Counted from the stretch's first letter, positions 1-7,111 are shown. The stretch is DNA of 8,933 nt from Bacillota bacterium (GCA_012521315.1 JAAYMP010000220.1:1-8933), one strand, 5' to 3'. A program made the numbers and translations. The notes: a model not told the origin generated them from the sequence alone.

Positions 1-2560
1 CCGCCGGCGGGGCTTTGCTGACAAACTGTTCGTTCGCCAGTTTCGCCGTGAGCCGCTTTCTTTCCTCTTCCAAAGTGGCCAACTCTTTCTGCAGCCGTTT
101 CAACTCTAAATCCAGGTCGACCATCCCGGCCAGCGGCAAAAAGACCTCCACTCCTTCCACCACGGCGGTCATCGCCTTGGCCGGCTTCGCGCGGGCGCTG
201 TCGTGCACCTCCATCTTACTGAGGCCCGCCAGGGTCTCCAGATACAGACGGTTCGTATTCAAGACGTCCTGTTTGGAAGCGGTTGTCAAGAAAATGGCCT
301 CCACCTTCCGGCCCGGTTCGACACCGACCTCGGCGCGGATATTCCGGATTGCGCGGGTCAGATTCATGATCAAGCCCATCTCCGCTTCCGCTTGTTCGTC
401 CAAGAACCGGTCGTCCACCGCCGGCCACGGGGACAACATAAGCGTTTCTCCCTGGTGGGGCAGGGCCTGCCAGATCTCCTCCGTGATAAAGGGCATATAG
501 GGATGGAGTAAGGCCATGGTCTGCCGCAACACGGTAACCAAGACCGTCTGGGTGGTGCGCCTGGCCTCCCCTTCCAGGCGGAGGGCGGGTTTGGCCATCT
601 CAATATACCAATCGCAGAATTCGCTCCAGATGAAATCATAGAGCAGGTTGGCGAAACCGCCAATGTCATACCGGTTAAGCATGGTTTCGGCGGCCGCGAT
701 CACCCGCTGCAGGCGGGACAAGATGTACCGGTCCGCCAGGGAGAGCGCTGAAAGCTTCAGTTCTTCCTCCTCCACCGGATAATCCTCCAGGTTCATCAGG
801 ACAAAACGGGCCGCGTTCCAGATCTTATTGGAAAAATTACGGACCCCGTCGATCTTTTCCATTTGGAACCGCTGGTCTTGGCCGAGCGTCGTACCGGTTG
901 CCAGGGTAAAACGCAGCGTGTCGGCTCCGTAGTTCTCGATCACGTCCAAAGGATCAACATTCGTCTCGGGCCGGGACTTACTCATCTTTTTCCCGTCCTT
1001 ATCCAGGACCAGCCCATGGATGAGCACTTCATGGAAGGGTTTCTCCCCCATAAACTCCAAGCCCATGAAGATCATCCGGGCGACCCAGAAGAAGATGATA
1101 TCCCGGGCCGTCACCAGCACAGCGGTGGGATAAAAGTGCCTGAGCTCCGCCGTCTCTTCCGGCCAGCCCATCGTCGAGAAGGGCCACAACGCCGAAGAAA
1201 ACCAAGTGTCGAGGACATCCGGGTCCTGTTCCAGGTGGGAACGGCCGCACTTGGGACAGGCCGACGGTTCCTCCCGGGCCGCGAACTCGGCACCGCAATC
1301 CTGGCAGTACCAGATGGGAATCCGGTGTCCCCACCAGAGCTGCCGGGAGATACACCAGTCGCGGATGTTCTCCATCCAGTTCAAATAGATCTTGGTGAAG
1401 CGCTCGGGAACAAAACGGATCTTCCCGTCTTGGACCGCTTTAATCGCCGGGATGGCCAACGGTTTCATCTTGACGAACCACTGCTTGGAGATGAGCGGTT
1501 CGATCACCGAGTCGCAACGGTAACAGGTCCCGACCGCATGGGTGATCGGCTCTTCCCCGGCCAGGTAGCCCCCGGCCTCCAGGTCCGCGAGGATTTGTTT
1601 CCGGCATTCGTCCCGGTCCATCCCGGCGTATTTCCCGGCGGTCGCGGTCATCTTGGCGTCAAAACCGATCACGGTAATCTGTTCCAAATTGTGGCGTAAT
1701 CCGACCTCAAAGTCGTTGATATCGTGGGCGGGGGTGACTTTCACCGCGCCGGTGCCAAACTCCGGATCAACCATCTCGTCGGCGATGATCGGAATCTCCC
1801 GGTTCATGATGGGCAAGATCACCGTTTTTCCGACCAAATACCGGTAGCGTTCATCCGCCGGGTGGACGGCCACCGCCGTATCCCCCAGCATGGTCTCCGG
1901 GCGGGTGGTGGCCACCTGAATGTACCCGTCGCCGCTGGACAAAGGATAGCGCAGATGCCACAGGCGTCCGGTCAGCTCCTCGTGTTCCACTTCGATGTCG
2001 GAGAGGGTGGTCGCACACTGGGGACACCAGTTGATCAAATAACTCCCCCGGTAGATCAGGCCCTTTTCGTAAAGGCGGATAAAGACCTCCCGTACCGCAT
2101 GGGAACACTTTTCATCCATGGTGAAACGCTCTCGCTGCCAATCACAGGAAGAGCCTATCTTCTTTAACTGGCGGATAATCGTCCCGCCGTATTCTTCCTT
2201 CCACCGCCAAACCCGCTCAAGGAACTTCTCCCGCCCGAGTTGGTGCCGGTTAAGTCCTTCTTTCGCCAACTCTTCTTCCACACGGACCTGGGTCGCGATC
2301 CCGGCATGGTCGGTCCCGGGGATCCACATGGTGTTGTCCCCTTTCATGCGGTGGTAACGAATGAGGATATCCTGGAGCGTGTTGTTCAGGGCATGACCCA
2401 AGTGGAGCCGCCCCGTGACGTTCGGCGGCGGAATGACGATGGCGTAAGGTTTCCGGTCCGGTTCCACCTCGGCATGGAAACAGTTGTGCTCAAGCCAGAA
2501 ACGGTACCATTTCTCCTCCACCGTCTTCGGGTCATAAGCCTTTGGTAACAGACGATTCAT
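1..2560 (-). CDS. valS: Valine--tRNA ligase (ValRS), C-terminus cut by the window edge
   Basis: Class I aminoacyl-tRNA synthetase that activates valine and charges tRNA-Val in the cytoplasm. About 853 codons are present in one open frame; the end, part of the C-terminal coiled-coil arm (KLANEQFVSKAPPA at the edge), is missing, probably some 30 residues. Visible motifs: PPPNVTGRLHLGHA with the HLGH signature at residues 53-56; GTDHAGIATQ; the CP1 editing-domain motif TTRPETMLGDTAV; Cys pairs at 179/182 and 346/349 and a zinc-ribbon-like set C419-x2-C422 and C435-x2-C438; DWCISRQLWWGHRIPVW; KMSKS at 525-529; and an anticodon-binding domain rich in Trp and Leu. The ATG at 2560 follows a GGAGAGG Shine-Dalgarno (2574-2568) with a 7-base gap. 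The residues after KMSKS (RPETNVDP) differ from the usual GN-containing sequence. The T-box leader upstream independently supports valine specificity. Confidence 0.98.
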   Translation of the reverse strand, partial: MNRLLPKAYDPKTVEEKWYRFWLEHNCFHAEVEPDRKPYAIVIPPPNVTGRLHLGHALNNTLQDILIRYHRMKGDNTMWIPGTDHAGIATQVRVEEELAKEGLNRHQLGREKFLERVWRWKEEYGGTIIRQLKKIGSSCDWQRERFTMDEKCSHAVREVFIRLYEKGLIYRGSYLINWCPQCATTLSDIEVEHEELTGRLWHLRYPLSSGDGYIQVATTRPETMLGDTAVAVHPADERYRYLVGKTVILPIMNREIPIIADEMVDPEFGTGAVKVTPAHDINDFEVGLRHNLEQITVIGFDAKMTATAGKYAGMDRDECRKQILADLEAGGYLAGEEPITHAVGTCYRCDSVIEPLISKQWFVKMKPLAIPAIKAVQDGKIRFVPERFTKIYLNWMENIRDWCISRQLWWGHRIPIWYCQDCGAEFAAREEPSACPKCGRSHLEQDPDVLDTWFSSALWPFSTMGWPEETAELRHFYPTAVLVTARDIIFFWVARMIFMGLEFMGEKPFHEVLIHGLVLDKDGKKMSKSRPETNVDPLDVIENYGADTLRFTLATGTTLGQDQRFQMEKIDGVRNFSNKIWNAARFVLMNLEDYPVEEEELKLSALSLADRYILSRLQRVIAAAETMLNRYDIGGFANLLYDFIWSEFCDWYIEMAKPALRLEGEARRTTQTVLVTVLRQTMALLHPYMPFITEEIWQALPHQGETLMLSPWPAVDDRFLDEQAEAEMGLIMNLTRAIRNIRAEVGVEPGRKVEAIFLTTASKQDVLNTNRLYLETLAGLSKMEVHDSARAKPAKAMTAVVEGVEVFLPLAGMVDLDLELKRLQKELATLEEERKRLTAKLANEQFVSKAPPA

Positions 2561-2594
2561 GGCAATTCCTCTCCTTTATTTCGACACGTGGTTT

Positions 2595-2622
2595 AAAGGC
2601 CTGCCGATCGGCAACGCCCTTT
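2595..2622. repeat. Palindrome in the valS 5' untranslated region
   Basis: A perfect 12-base palindrome TGCCGATCGGCA (2602-2613) sits inside a wider inverted repeat AAAGG (2595-2599) / CCTTT (2618-2622). It lies between the T-box terminator and the valS Shine-Dalgarno. There is no T run, so it is not a terminator. It could be an mRNA hairpin or a dyad-symmetric binding site; function unknown. Confidence 0.5.
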
Positions 2623-2629
2623 GTTTTAC

Positions 2630-2665
2630 AAAGAAAAACCTTTCATCCCTAAGGACGAAAGGTTT
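2630..2665 (-). terminator. T-box-controlled intrinsic terminator before valS
   Basis: On the minus strand AAACCTTTCGTCC (2665-2653) pairs with GGATGAAAGGTTT (2648-2636) around a 4-base loop TTAG, including one G-U pair, followed by TTTTTCTTT. The 5' arm shares bases 2657-2651 with the 3' side of the antiterminator, so only one structure can form. This is the premature-termination arm of the T-box. Confidence 0.93.
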
Positions 2666-2901
2666 CTTTTCGTGGTACCACCTTACTTCCCCTGCCGCCA
2701 AAGGACAAGGGCACTCAAAGGCGCTAACGGGCACACCCGCCGCTGCGGTTTAATTGGACAAACAGCTTTTCAACCGCAGAACTCACGGACGACCTTCACC
2801 CTGGAATTTTCCGCGGGGTCTTCCAGCCTCCGAACCCCTTCTCTGTCGGCGTTCCACGGCTACTCCTTCCGCTCATCGTTTCGTACAGATGCTTTTCCCC
2901 T

Positions 2902-2931
2902 ATCATACCTGTTTTCTTCAACGCTTGTCAA
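2902..2931 (-). promoter_or_regulatory. Sigma-A-type promoter of valS, -35 overlapping the fba stop codon
   Basis: Consensus -35 TTGACA at 2931-2926 and -10 TATGAT (5 of 6) at 2907-2902, separated by 18 bases. Transcription would begin near 2895, directly ahead of T-box stem I. The TGA stop codon of fba (2930-2928) lies inside the -35 hexamer. Confidence 0.88.
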
Positions 2932-3935
2932 GACTTATAGCGCTTTTTCATCTCTTCGAGGCCCCAGTTGGGAACATCGGCGGCGTGCCCCGCCGCCCCG
3001 AAGGCTTCGATCCTCTTCTTGACTTCAGCGGCAATGGCCTCCCGGGCTTTTGTGTTATATTCCCGCGGGTCAAAGGCGGCCGGGTGCTCCACCATGAACT
3101 TCCGGATCGCGCCGGTGGCGGCCAAGCGGGTGTCGGTATCGACGTTGATCTTGTTTATGCCGCAAGCGATCGCCTTCTGGAGCGCAGGGATGGGCACACC
3201 CTTCGCTGCCTCCATCTTTCCACCGTACTGGTTGATGAGGTCAATAAGCTCCTGGGGTACGCTGGAGGAGCCATGGGAGACCAGATAGGTGTTGGGGAGT
3301 TTTTTCCGGGTCTCTTCAATAATGTCGAAGGCGATTTTCGGTTCGCCTTTAAACTTGTAGGCCCCGTGGGAAGTCCCGATCGAGATCGCCAGGGCATCCA
3401 CGCCGGTCCTTTCCACAAACTCAACCGCCTGGTCCGGATTGGTCAAGACCGTTCTCCCGGAACCGACCCCGTCTTCGATCCCGCCAAGGGTCCCCAGTTC
3501 GCCCTCGACCGTAACGCCCAGGTCGTGGGCATACTTGACCACTTCCGCGGTGACCTTCACGTTATACTCAAAAGTGGAAGGGGTTTTGCCGTCTTCCATC
3601 AACGAACCGTCGATCATGACGGAAGTGAACCCGAGATTGATCGCCCGCTTCACCGTCTCAAAACTGTTCCCGTGGTCCAGGTGGATGGCTAACGGAACAT
3701 CCGGGTTGAGTTCAGCCCCGGCCTTAATAATATTGGCAAGGTATAGATCCTGGGCATATTTTAAGGCCCCTCTGCTGACCTGCACAATAACGGGGGCACT
3801 AGTCTCCTTGGCCGCCATCATGATCCCCTGCATCTGCTCCATGTTATTGACGTTAAAAGCACCAACGGCAAAAGGCTTGCCTTCTTTATAAGCCTTAAGA
3901 CTTGTTTCCAAGATCGCTTTCATTGAAACAATCAT
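2928..3935 (-). CDS. fba: Class II fructose-1,6-bisphosphate aldolase
   Basis: A zinc-dependent TIM-barrel aldolase that reversibly splits fructose 1,6-bisphosphate into dihydroxyacetone phosphate and glyceraldehyde 3-phosphate in glycolysis and gluconeogenesis. The 335 residues keep the family motifs: FNVNNMEQ near the N-terminus; HLDHG with the presumed catalytic Asp87 and zinc ligand His88; VEGELG at 143-148; GTSHG with zinc ligand His190; VSHGSSS with zinc ligand His221; and NVDTDTR at 264-270 for phosphate binding. The ATG at 3935 has GGAG with an 8-base gap; an in-frame ATG four codons later (3923) has no suitable Shine-Dalgarno. Close relatives (tagatose-bisphosphate aldolases, GatY/KbaY) share the fold, so substrate is family inference, but the isolated context and full length favour fructose bisphosphate. 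No clear promoter is visible in the 94 bases upstream, so it may be read from the preceding operon. The gene has no terminator of its own. Confidence 0.95.
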   Translation of the reverse strand: MIVSMKAILETSLKAYKEGKPFAVGAFNVNNMEQMQGIMMAAKETSAPVIVQVSRGALKYAQDLYLANIIKAGAELNPDVPLAIHLDHGNSFETVKRAINLGFTSVMIDGSLMEDGKTPSTFEYNVKVTAEVVKYAHDLGVTVEGELGTLGGIEDGVGSGRTVLTNPDQAVEFVERTGVDALAISIGTSHGAYKFKGEPKIAFDIIEETRKKLPNTYLVSHGSSSVPQELIDLINQYGGKMEAAKGVPIPALQKAIACGINKINVDTDTRLAATGAIRKFMVEHPAAFDPREYNTKAREAIAAEVKKRIEAFGAAGHAADVPNWGLEEMKKRYKS

Positions 3936-4029
3936 TACACTCTCTCCTCTTCTCCAGAAATTTTAATCAGACAGTCCACCAAAGCGTAACATTGGTTTTA
4001 TTCTCATCCCTCATTTTTTCCCGCGACTA
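3936..4029. other. Gap between the membrane protein gene and fba
   Basis: Ninety-four bases hold the fba Shine-Dalgarno (AGGAGAGAG) and a weak hairpin ACCAA/TTGGT at 3996-3978 with no T run. A -10-like TAAAAT is present near 3967-3962, but no -35 hexamer stands at a proper distance. I see no confident promoter or terminator, so fba may be part of the upstream transcript. Confidence 0.5.
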
Positions 4030-4425
4030 TCACCCACCTTCTTCTTCCTCGTTTTGTGGTGCTGGACGGTTGGGGACATTCGCTTCCGCGCTTGCTTCTT
4101 CCATCTCGTCTTCCTCTGCTTTGTTCTGTGTTTCCGTGCTTTCCCCAATAAGTACTTCCGTTTCTTGGCAACAACCGGTGTCAAGTCTATCTAGACGGTT
4201 CTGAAGGGCAGTTACTGCTTCCTCCAACCGTTCGAGCCGGTATTCACAGTCACTTTTCAAGAGTAAAGTATACCCCCAAGCGAAGATCAAGAAATACGCC
4301 AGAAAATCCTGCGGATCGAAGCCATCAAAGAAAAAAGCATAGACAATTGAGGCGGAAGCAACGACCAGCAGTGCCAGACCAAAATAATAATTGCCGTCCC
4401 GTTCGAACTTAAACTTGAATGGCAT
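4030..4425 (-). CDS. Small membrane protein with two predicted helices and acidic tail, function unknown
   Basis: I do not recognise a family. The 131 residues show a basic N-terminus (MPFKFKFERD), two hydrophobic segments at about 14-33 and 41-57, a heptad-like stretch at 61-83 (EYRLERLEEAVTALQNRLDRL) that may form a short coiled coil, and a Glu-rich, Pro-containing tail to the end that is probably disordered. Cysteines are at 60, 85 and 86. With the basic end and the acidic tail flanking a hairpin of two helices, both termini may face the cytoplasm (inference). The ATG at 4425 follows GGGAGGG at close spacing, and the gene begins 22 bases after the scpB stop codon, so it is very likely co-transcribed with scpAB. 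That it is a gene rests on the ribosome binding site, operon spacing and membrane-protein-like composition, not on a known homolog. Confidence 0.75.
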   Translation of the reverse strand: MPFKFKFERDGNYYFGLALLVVASASIVYAFFFDGFDPQDFLAYFLIFAWGYTLLLKSDCEYRLERLEEAVTALQNRLDRLDTGCCQETEVLIGESTETQNKAEEDEMEEASAEANVPNRPAPQNEEEEGG

Positions 4426-4447
4426 CCGTTTCCCTCCCCTTTTCTCC

Positions 4448-4999
4448 TCAATCGGCGGTTAAATCAATCGGCAATTGCTGATTAAGAACCCAGTCGTCGA
4501 CGATGGGCAATTCATCCAAACTTTTGAGGCCGAAATACTTGAGAAACTTTTTCGTGGTGCCGTAAAGAATCGGGCGGCCGGGACCGTCTTTCCGCCCCGC
4601 TTCTTCAATCAGCCCCCGCTCCAACAGCGTGGCCAGCGAGCTGTCCACCCGCACCCCACGGATGGTCTCAATCTCCGCCCGGGTAATCGGTTGCCGATAG
4701 GCGATGATCGCCAACGTCTCGAGGGCAGCTTGCGAGAGAGGGGACGGCCGGGGGACCTTTTTTAACTTCTCCAGATAATCGGCGTACTCCGGTTTGGTGA
4801 CAAACTGGAAACCGCCGGCCACTTCCTTTATTTGAATCCCCCGCTGCTGGTCAAGGTATTCCTCCTTTAACTCCGCCAACAGCCGCTCGACCGTCTCGTA
4901 GTTCAGCGCGAGGATGATACTCAATTCCTTCACGGTGACGGGCTCCGAAGAAGCAAAGATCACCGCTTCCAGCACTGCTTTGGCCTTGCTCCAGTTCAC
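4448..4999 (-). CDS. scpB: Segregation and condensation protein B
   Basis: Winged-helix (kite) subunit that dimerises and binds ScpA in the SMC-ScpAB complex, which compacts and helps segregate the chromosome. From the start chosen here the protein has 183 residues, normal for the family. Visible signatures: NWSKAKAVLEAVIFASSEPV at the N-terminus (first winged helix), LSQAALETLAIIAYRQPIT at 88-106, the RGVRVDSSLATLLERGLIEE helix-wing region, and GRPILYGTT at 141-149 followed by KKFLKYFGLKSLDELP. I start it at GTG 4999 because GGAGG (5011-5007) stands 7 bases before it; an in-frame GTG at 5014 would add five residues but lacks a good Shine-Dalgarno. With this start the gene begins 2 bases after the scpA stop codon and its ribosome binding site lies within the end of scpA, which suggests coupled translation. 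Confidence 0.97.
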   Translation of the reverse strand: MNWSKAKAVLEAVIFASSEPVTVKELSIILALNYETVERLLAELKEEYLDQQRGIQIKEVAGGFQFVTKPEYADYLEKLKKVPRPSPLSQAALETLAIIAYRQPITRAEIETIRGVRVDSSLATLLERGLIEEAGRKDGPGRPILYGTTKKFLKYFGLKSLDELPIVDDWVLNQQLPIDLTAD

Positions 5000-5001
5000 A
5001 T

Positions 5002-5766
5002 TCACCCCTCCCACCGGGCAATCACAATCTCCCCAAAGGTCATCTCCTGCTGGACAAGGACTTTTCGCATCCGGATCAGCTCAAGGAGGGCCAAGAAGGA
5101 GGCCACCACCGCCTTGCGCGAGGTCAAACCGGAAAAGAGGGTGCGGAAAGAAACCCGGGACTCCCGGGCCAACCCGTTCATAATCTTCTCCATCAACCCT
5201 TGGATTGAATACTCTTCCTCCGGAATTCCTTCAAGTTCCAGGCGGGGCAGCAAACTTTCCAACAAAGCGCTAAAGGCCTGCACCAAATCCCACAGGGTCA
5301 CCTGCCCGGCCGTTTCCGCCGTGGCGGCCGTCTCCTGGTCAGGGAAATACCCGCCTGTCCGCGGAAAGAACCGGCGGGCTTCCGTTTCCCATTCCTGGAG
5401 CCGGGAGGCCACTTCCTTTACCTTTTTGTACTCTAACAATCTTTCAACCAGTTCGAGACGGGGATCATCTTCTTCCACCGTTTCCGCATCCGTCTCCACC
5501 ACCGGGCGGGGCAACAGCATCCTGGCTTTAATCTGCATTAAAGTAGCCGCCATCAACAGAAAGTCAGCGGCGACATGCAAGTCAAAAAACTCCATGGTCT
5601 GCAGGTAAGCCAAAAACTGGTCGGTAATCTCCACAATCGGTATGTTATAGATATCAATCTCCGCCCGTTCGATTAAGTGGAGGAGAAGATCCAAGGGGCC
5701 GGTAAAAACCGCCAGCTTAACCTGATAACTTGTCTGCTTGTCCGTTCGCCTTTTAATTTTTCGCAT
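5002..5766 (-). CDS. scpA: Segregation and condensation protein A (kleisin)
   Basis: Kleisin subunit that bridges the two heads of the SMC dimer and recruits ScpB. The 254 residues have the family's conserved N-terminal block FTGPLDLLLHLIERAEIDIY (21-40), then AADFLLMAATLMQIKARMLL (66-85), a variable acidic linker, and a C-terminal winged-helix region (SRKAVVASFLALLELIRMRK and EMTFGEIVIARWEG) that contacts the SMC head. A longer frame opens at ATG 5820, but those extra 18 residues lie wholly in the coding region of the preceding HD gene and are unlike ScpA. ATG 5766 has GGAGG immediately upstream and gives the usual length. It overlaps the end of the HD gene by 14 bases (5753-5766), consistent with translational coupling. 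Confidence 0.96.
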   Translation of the reverse strand: MRKIKRRTDKQTSYQVKLAVFTGPLDLLLHLIERAEIDIYNIPIVEITDQFLAYLQTMEFFDLHVAADFLLMAATLMQIKARMLLPRPVVETDAETVEEDDPRLELVERLLEYKKVKEVASRLQEWETEARRFFPRTGGYFPDQETAATAETAGQVTLWDLVQAFSALLESLLPRLELEGIPEEEYSIQGLMEKIMNGLARESRVSFRTLFSGLTSRKAVVASFLALLELIRMRKVLVQQEMTFGEIVIARWEG

Positions 5767-6271
5767 CGGCCCTCCGGAGCAGGGCCAGTTCGATGCTGGC
5801 TGGTTCCCCTGTCTCATCATGGTGGTGTTTGATCAGCGCAACAACGGACGGATCAATCCCCAAACTTTGGGCCATGTAAGCCCCCCGGTCGGGATGGCAT
5901 AGATCAACATAGAGGGCGTGACTTAAACCAGCTTCCCCTCTTTTGGCCCATTTCACCCGCAAACGCGGCAGATACCGGCGAATCAGTCCGACCCGAATCC
6001 GGTTCCACCAGGAGATTTCACCTTTGACTTTTCCGACATCATGAAGCAAGGCCCCTCGGATTAACAGGGGCAAATTGGCCTTACTGGTGTCAACCTTTTC
6101 CGATAACAGATACCGGGCCACGGCAACGGCATGTTTTTGGTCGGCATAACTCATTTGGTTAAAGAGAAAAAGGCCCGCTTCATCCAGATAACTTTCGACC
6201 AATTGGCGGTCGTTCTTGTTCAGCCGGCGCCGGAAAAGATCAATCACTCTGCGCCAAGCAGCCAAAAACAT
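5753..6271 (-). CDS. HD-domain protein, probable metal-dependent phosphohydrolase
   Basis: Carries the histidine/aspartate pattern of the HD superfamily: His47 (ADQKHAVAVA), His77-Asp78 in ALLHDVGK, His126 (LCHPDRGAYMA), His149-151 (IKHHHDE) and a final Asp169 (LRRADAKN). These spaced ligands, with HDVGK, point to a metal-dependent hydrolase acting on a phosphate ester or nucleotide, but the real substrate is unknown. There is no GYP motif to support a cyclic-di-GMP role. The N-terminus (residues 1-30) is basic and amphipathic (AAWRRVIDLFRRRL). I start it at ATG 6271, preceded by GAGG at 8 bases; the frame is open to a TTG at 6298 and an ATG at 6289, neither with a good Shine-Dalgarno. It lies 38 bases after the peptidase gene and overlaps scpA by 14 bases, so it belongs to the same operon. 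The product is 172 residues, with no truncation seen. Confidence 0.88.
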   Translation of the reverse strand: MFLAAWRRVIDLFRRRLNKNDRQLVESYLDEAGLFLFNQMSYADQKHAVAVARYLLSEKVDTSKANLPLLIRGALLHDVGKVKGEISWWNRIRVGLIRRYLPRLRVKWAKRGEAGLSHALYVDLCHPDRGAYMAQSLGIDPSVVALIKHHHDETGEPASIELALLRRADAKN

Positions 6272-6309
6272 CCCCCCTTCCTCGTGCATTCCCGACAACA
6301 GATCGGAGG

Positions 6310-6963
6310 TTAAATCCCAAACTCCGTGATCAGGAAGGACCCAAAGTTCACCAGCGTAGAGAAAAAACGGTTGAATGGCCGTTCAAAAAGAAACAACACT
6401 GCAAAAAGGATTAAAAAACCATACCGCTCAAGCTGTGTGTAAAAGTGAAAAGCCGGCCCCCGCAAGAAGTAACGGACCAGACGGGACCCATCCAACGGCG
6501 GGATGGGCAGCAAATTAAAAAAGGCCAGACTCAAATTTAAGAACATTCCCGCAAGCAAAAAATCGACCAACCAAAACCCCGGCGCCGAACTGAAAACCAA
6601 GGGCCAAAGACCAAGCCGATTGAAGAGGCGCAACGGTAAACCGAAGAAGCAAGCCAGGACGAGATTGACCGCGGGGCCGGCCAGGGCGACCAGGACGATG
6701 CCTTTATCCGGGTTCTGGTAATAACGGGGGTCAACCGGCACCGGTTTTGCCCAACCGAAGCCAAAACCGCGCAGGTTGGTTAGGATAAGCATGATCGTCC
6801 CGGCGGGATCCAAGTGGGCGAGCGGATTCAGGGTTAAGCGGCCCATCAGTTTTGGCGTCGGATCCCCCAAGCGATACGAAACCATGCCGTGGGCAAATTC
6901 GTGAAGCACCAAGGAGAGCAGGATAAGGGGGACGACCAAAAGCAAGCGGTAAAGTTCGGGCAT
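6310..6963 (-). CDS. Site-2 protease family (M50) membrane metallopeptidase
   Basis: Integral membrane zinc peptidase of the compact YwhC/YdjP-like type. The 217 residues contain the HExxH zinc motif HEFAH at 21-25 in the first helix, NPLAHLDPAGT at 46-56, AGPAVN at 95-100 and NLLPIPPLDGSR at 150-161, where Asp158 is the expected third zinc ligand. Hydrophobic segments occur at about 5-27, 88-113, 131-155 and 181-194. No PDZ or CBS domain is present, unlike RseP or many other S2Ps, so substrate selection cannot be guessed; members of this short class are common in Bacillota and mostly uncharacterised. The ATG at 6963 follows GGAGGG at a suitable distance. It is the first gene after the lysA terminator and has its own promoter, so it heads the HD-scpA-scpB operon. 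Confidence 0.93.
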   Translation of the reverse strand: MPELYRLLLVVPLILLSLVLHEFAHGMVSYRLGDPTPKLMGRLTLNPLAHLDPAGTIMLILTNLRGFGFGWAKPVPVDPRYYQNPDKGIVLVALAGPAVNLVLACFFGLPLRLFNRLGLWPLVFSSAPGFWLVDFLLAGMFLNLSLAFFNLLPIPPLDGSRLVRYFLRGPAFHFYTQLERYGFLILFAVLFLFERPFNRFFSTLVNFGSFLITEFGI

Positions 6964-7000
6964 CGGTTACCCTCCAAACTAGCAAAAACAACCATAAAGT

Positions 7001-7030
7001 ATTATAACACAACTTACCCGCAGGGACCAA
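7001..7030 (-). promoter_or_regulatory. Extended -10 promoter of the peptidase-HD-scpAB operon
   Basis: A perfect -10 TATAAT at 7006-7001 is preceded by TG at 7009-7008 (TGTTATAAT), the extended -10 form. The -35 candidate TTGGTC at 7030-7025 is weak (about half matching) with an 18-base spacer. The site lies between the lysA terminator and the ATG at 6963. Confidence 0.8.
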
Positions 7031-7065
7031 GTCTTGATCAGCGCTTTCGCCGGTTCAATAACCGT

Positions 7066-7097
7066 AAAAACAGACGGAAAGACTTCTTTCCGCCTGT
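7066..7097 (-). terminator. Intrinsic terminator of lysA
   Basis: On the minus strand ACAGGCGGAAAG (7097-7086) pairs with CTTTCCGTCTGT (7081-7070), 12 pairs including one G-U, around a 4-base loop AAGT, then a T run (7070-7066). It stands 14 bases past the lysA stop codon and is oriented for lysA only. Confidence 0.93.
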
Positions 7098-7111
7098 CGG
7101 TAAAAAGCAAG

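Larger units (their letters stand above)
2561..2898 (-). promoter_or_regulatory. tRNA-Val T-box riboswitch (valS leader)
   Basis: A transcribed leader that senses uncharged tRNA-Val and controls read-through into valS. Stem I: the base pairs GCGGA (2874-2870 region) with TCCGT (2789-2785), and an AGTA / GAA pair of strands forms the specifier loop. GAA-G is followed by GTC at 2793-2791, the likely valine specifier, with a purine after it; a second GTC follows directly at 2790-2788. A later helix pairs CTGCGGTT (2779-2772) with AACCGCAG (2750-2743), and a small CGGG-TGTG-CCCG hairpin lies at 2739-2728. The T-box core AAGGTGGTACCACG is at 2684-2671. Its TGGT bulge would pair with ACCA, matching discriminator A of tRNA-Val. 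In the antiterminator AAGG (2684-2681) pairs with CCTT (2654-2651), and ACG (2673-2671) with CGT (2657-2655). The element is complete and canonical; the fine pairing of stem I is my hand folding. Confidence 0.95.

Noticed and set aside
15..2548. Plus-strand reading frames, up to 278 codons, opposite valS
   Set aside because: They mirror the valS coding strand, have no recognisable domains, and valS is complete and canonical in its frame.
3978..3996. Terminator between the small membrane protein gene and fba
   Set aside because: The ACCAA/TTGGT hairpin is only 5 pairs with a 9-base loop and no T run follows.
5767..5820. Longer scpA start at ATG 5820
   Set aside because: The added residues overlap the HD gene by 68 bases in total and do not resemble ScpA; ATG 5766 has a Shine-Dalgarno and gives normal length.
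7051..7064. Small inverted repeat CGGTT/AACCG after the lysA terminator
   Set aside because: Five pairs only, and the preceding strong hairpin already explains termination.
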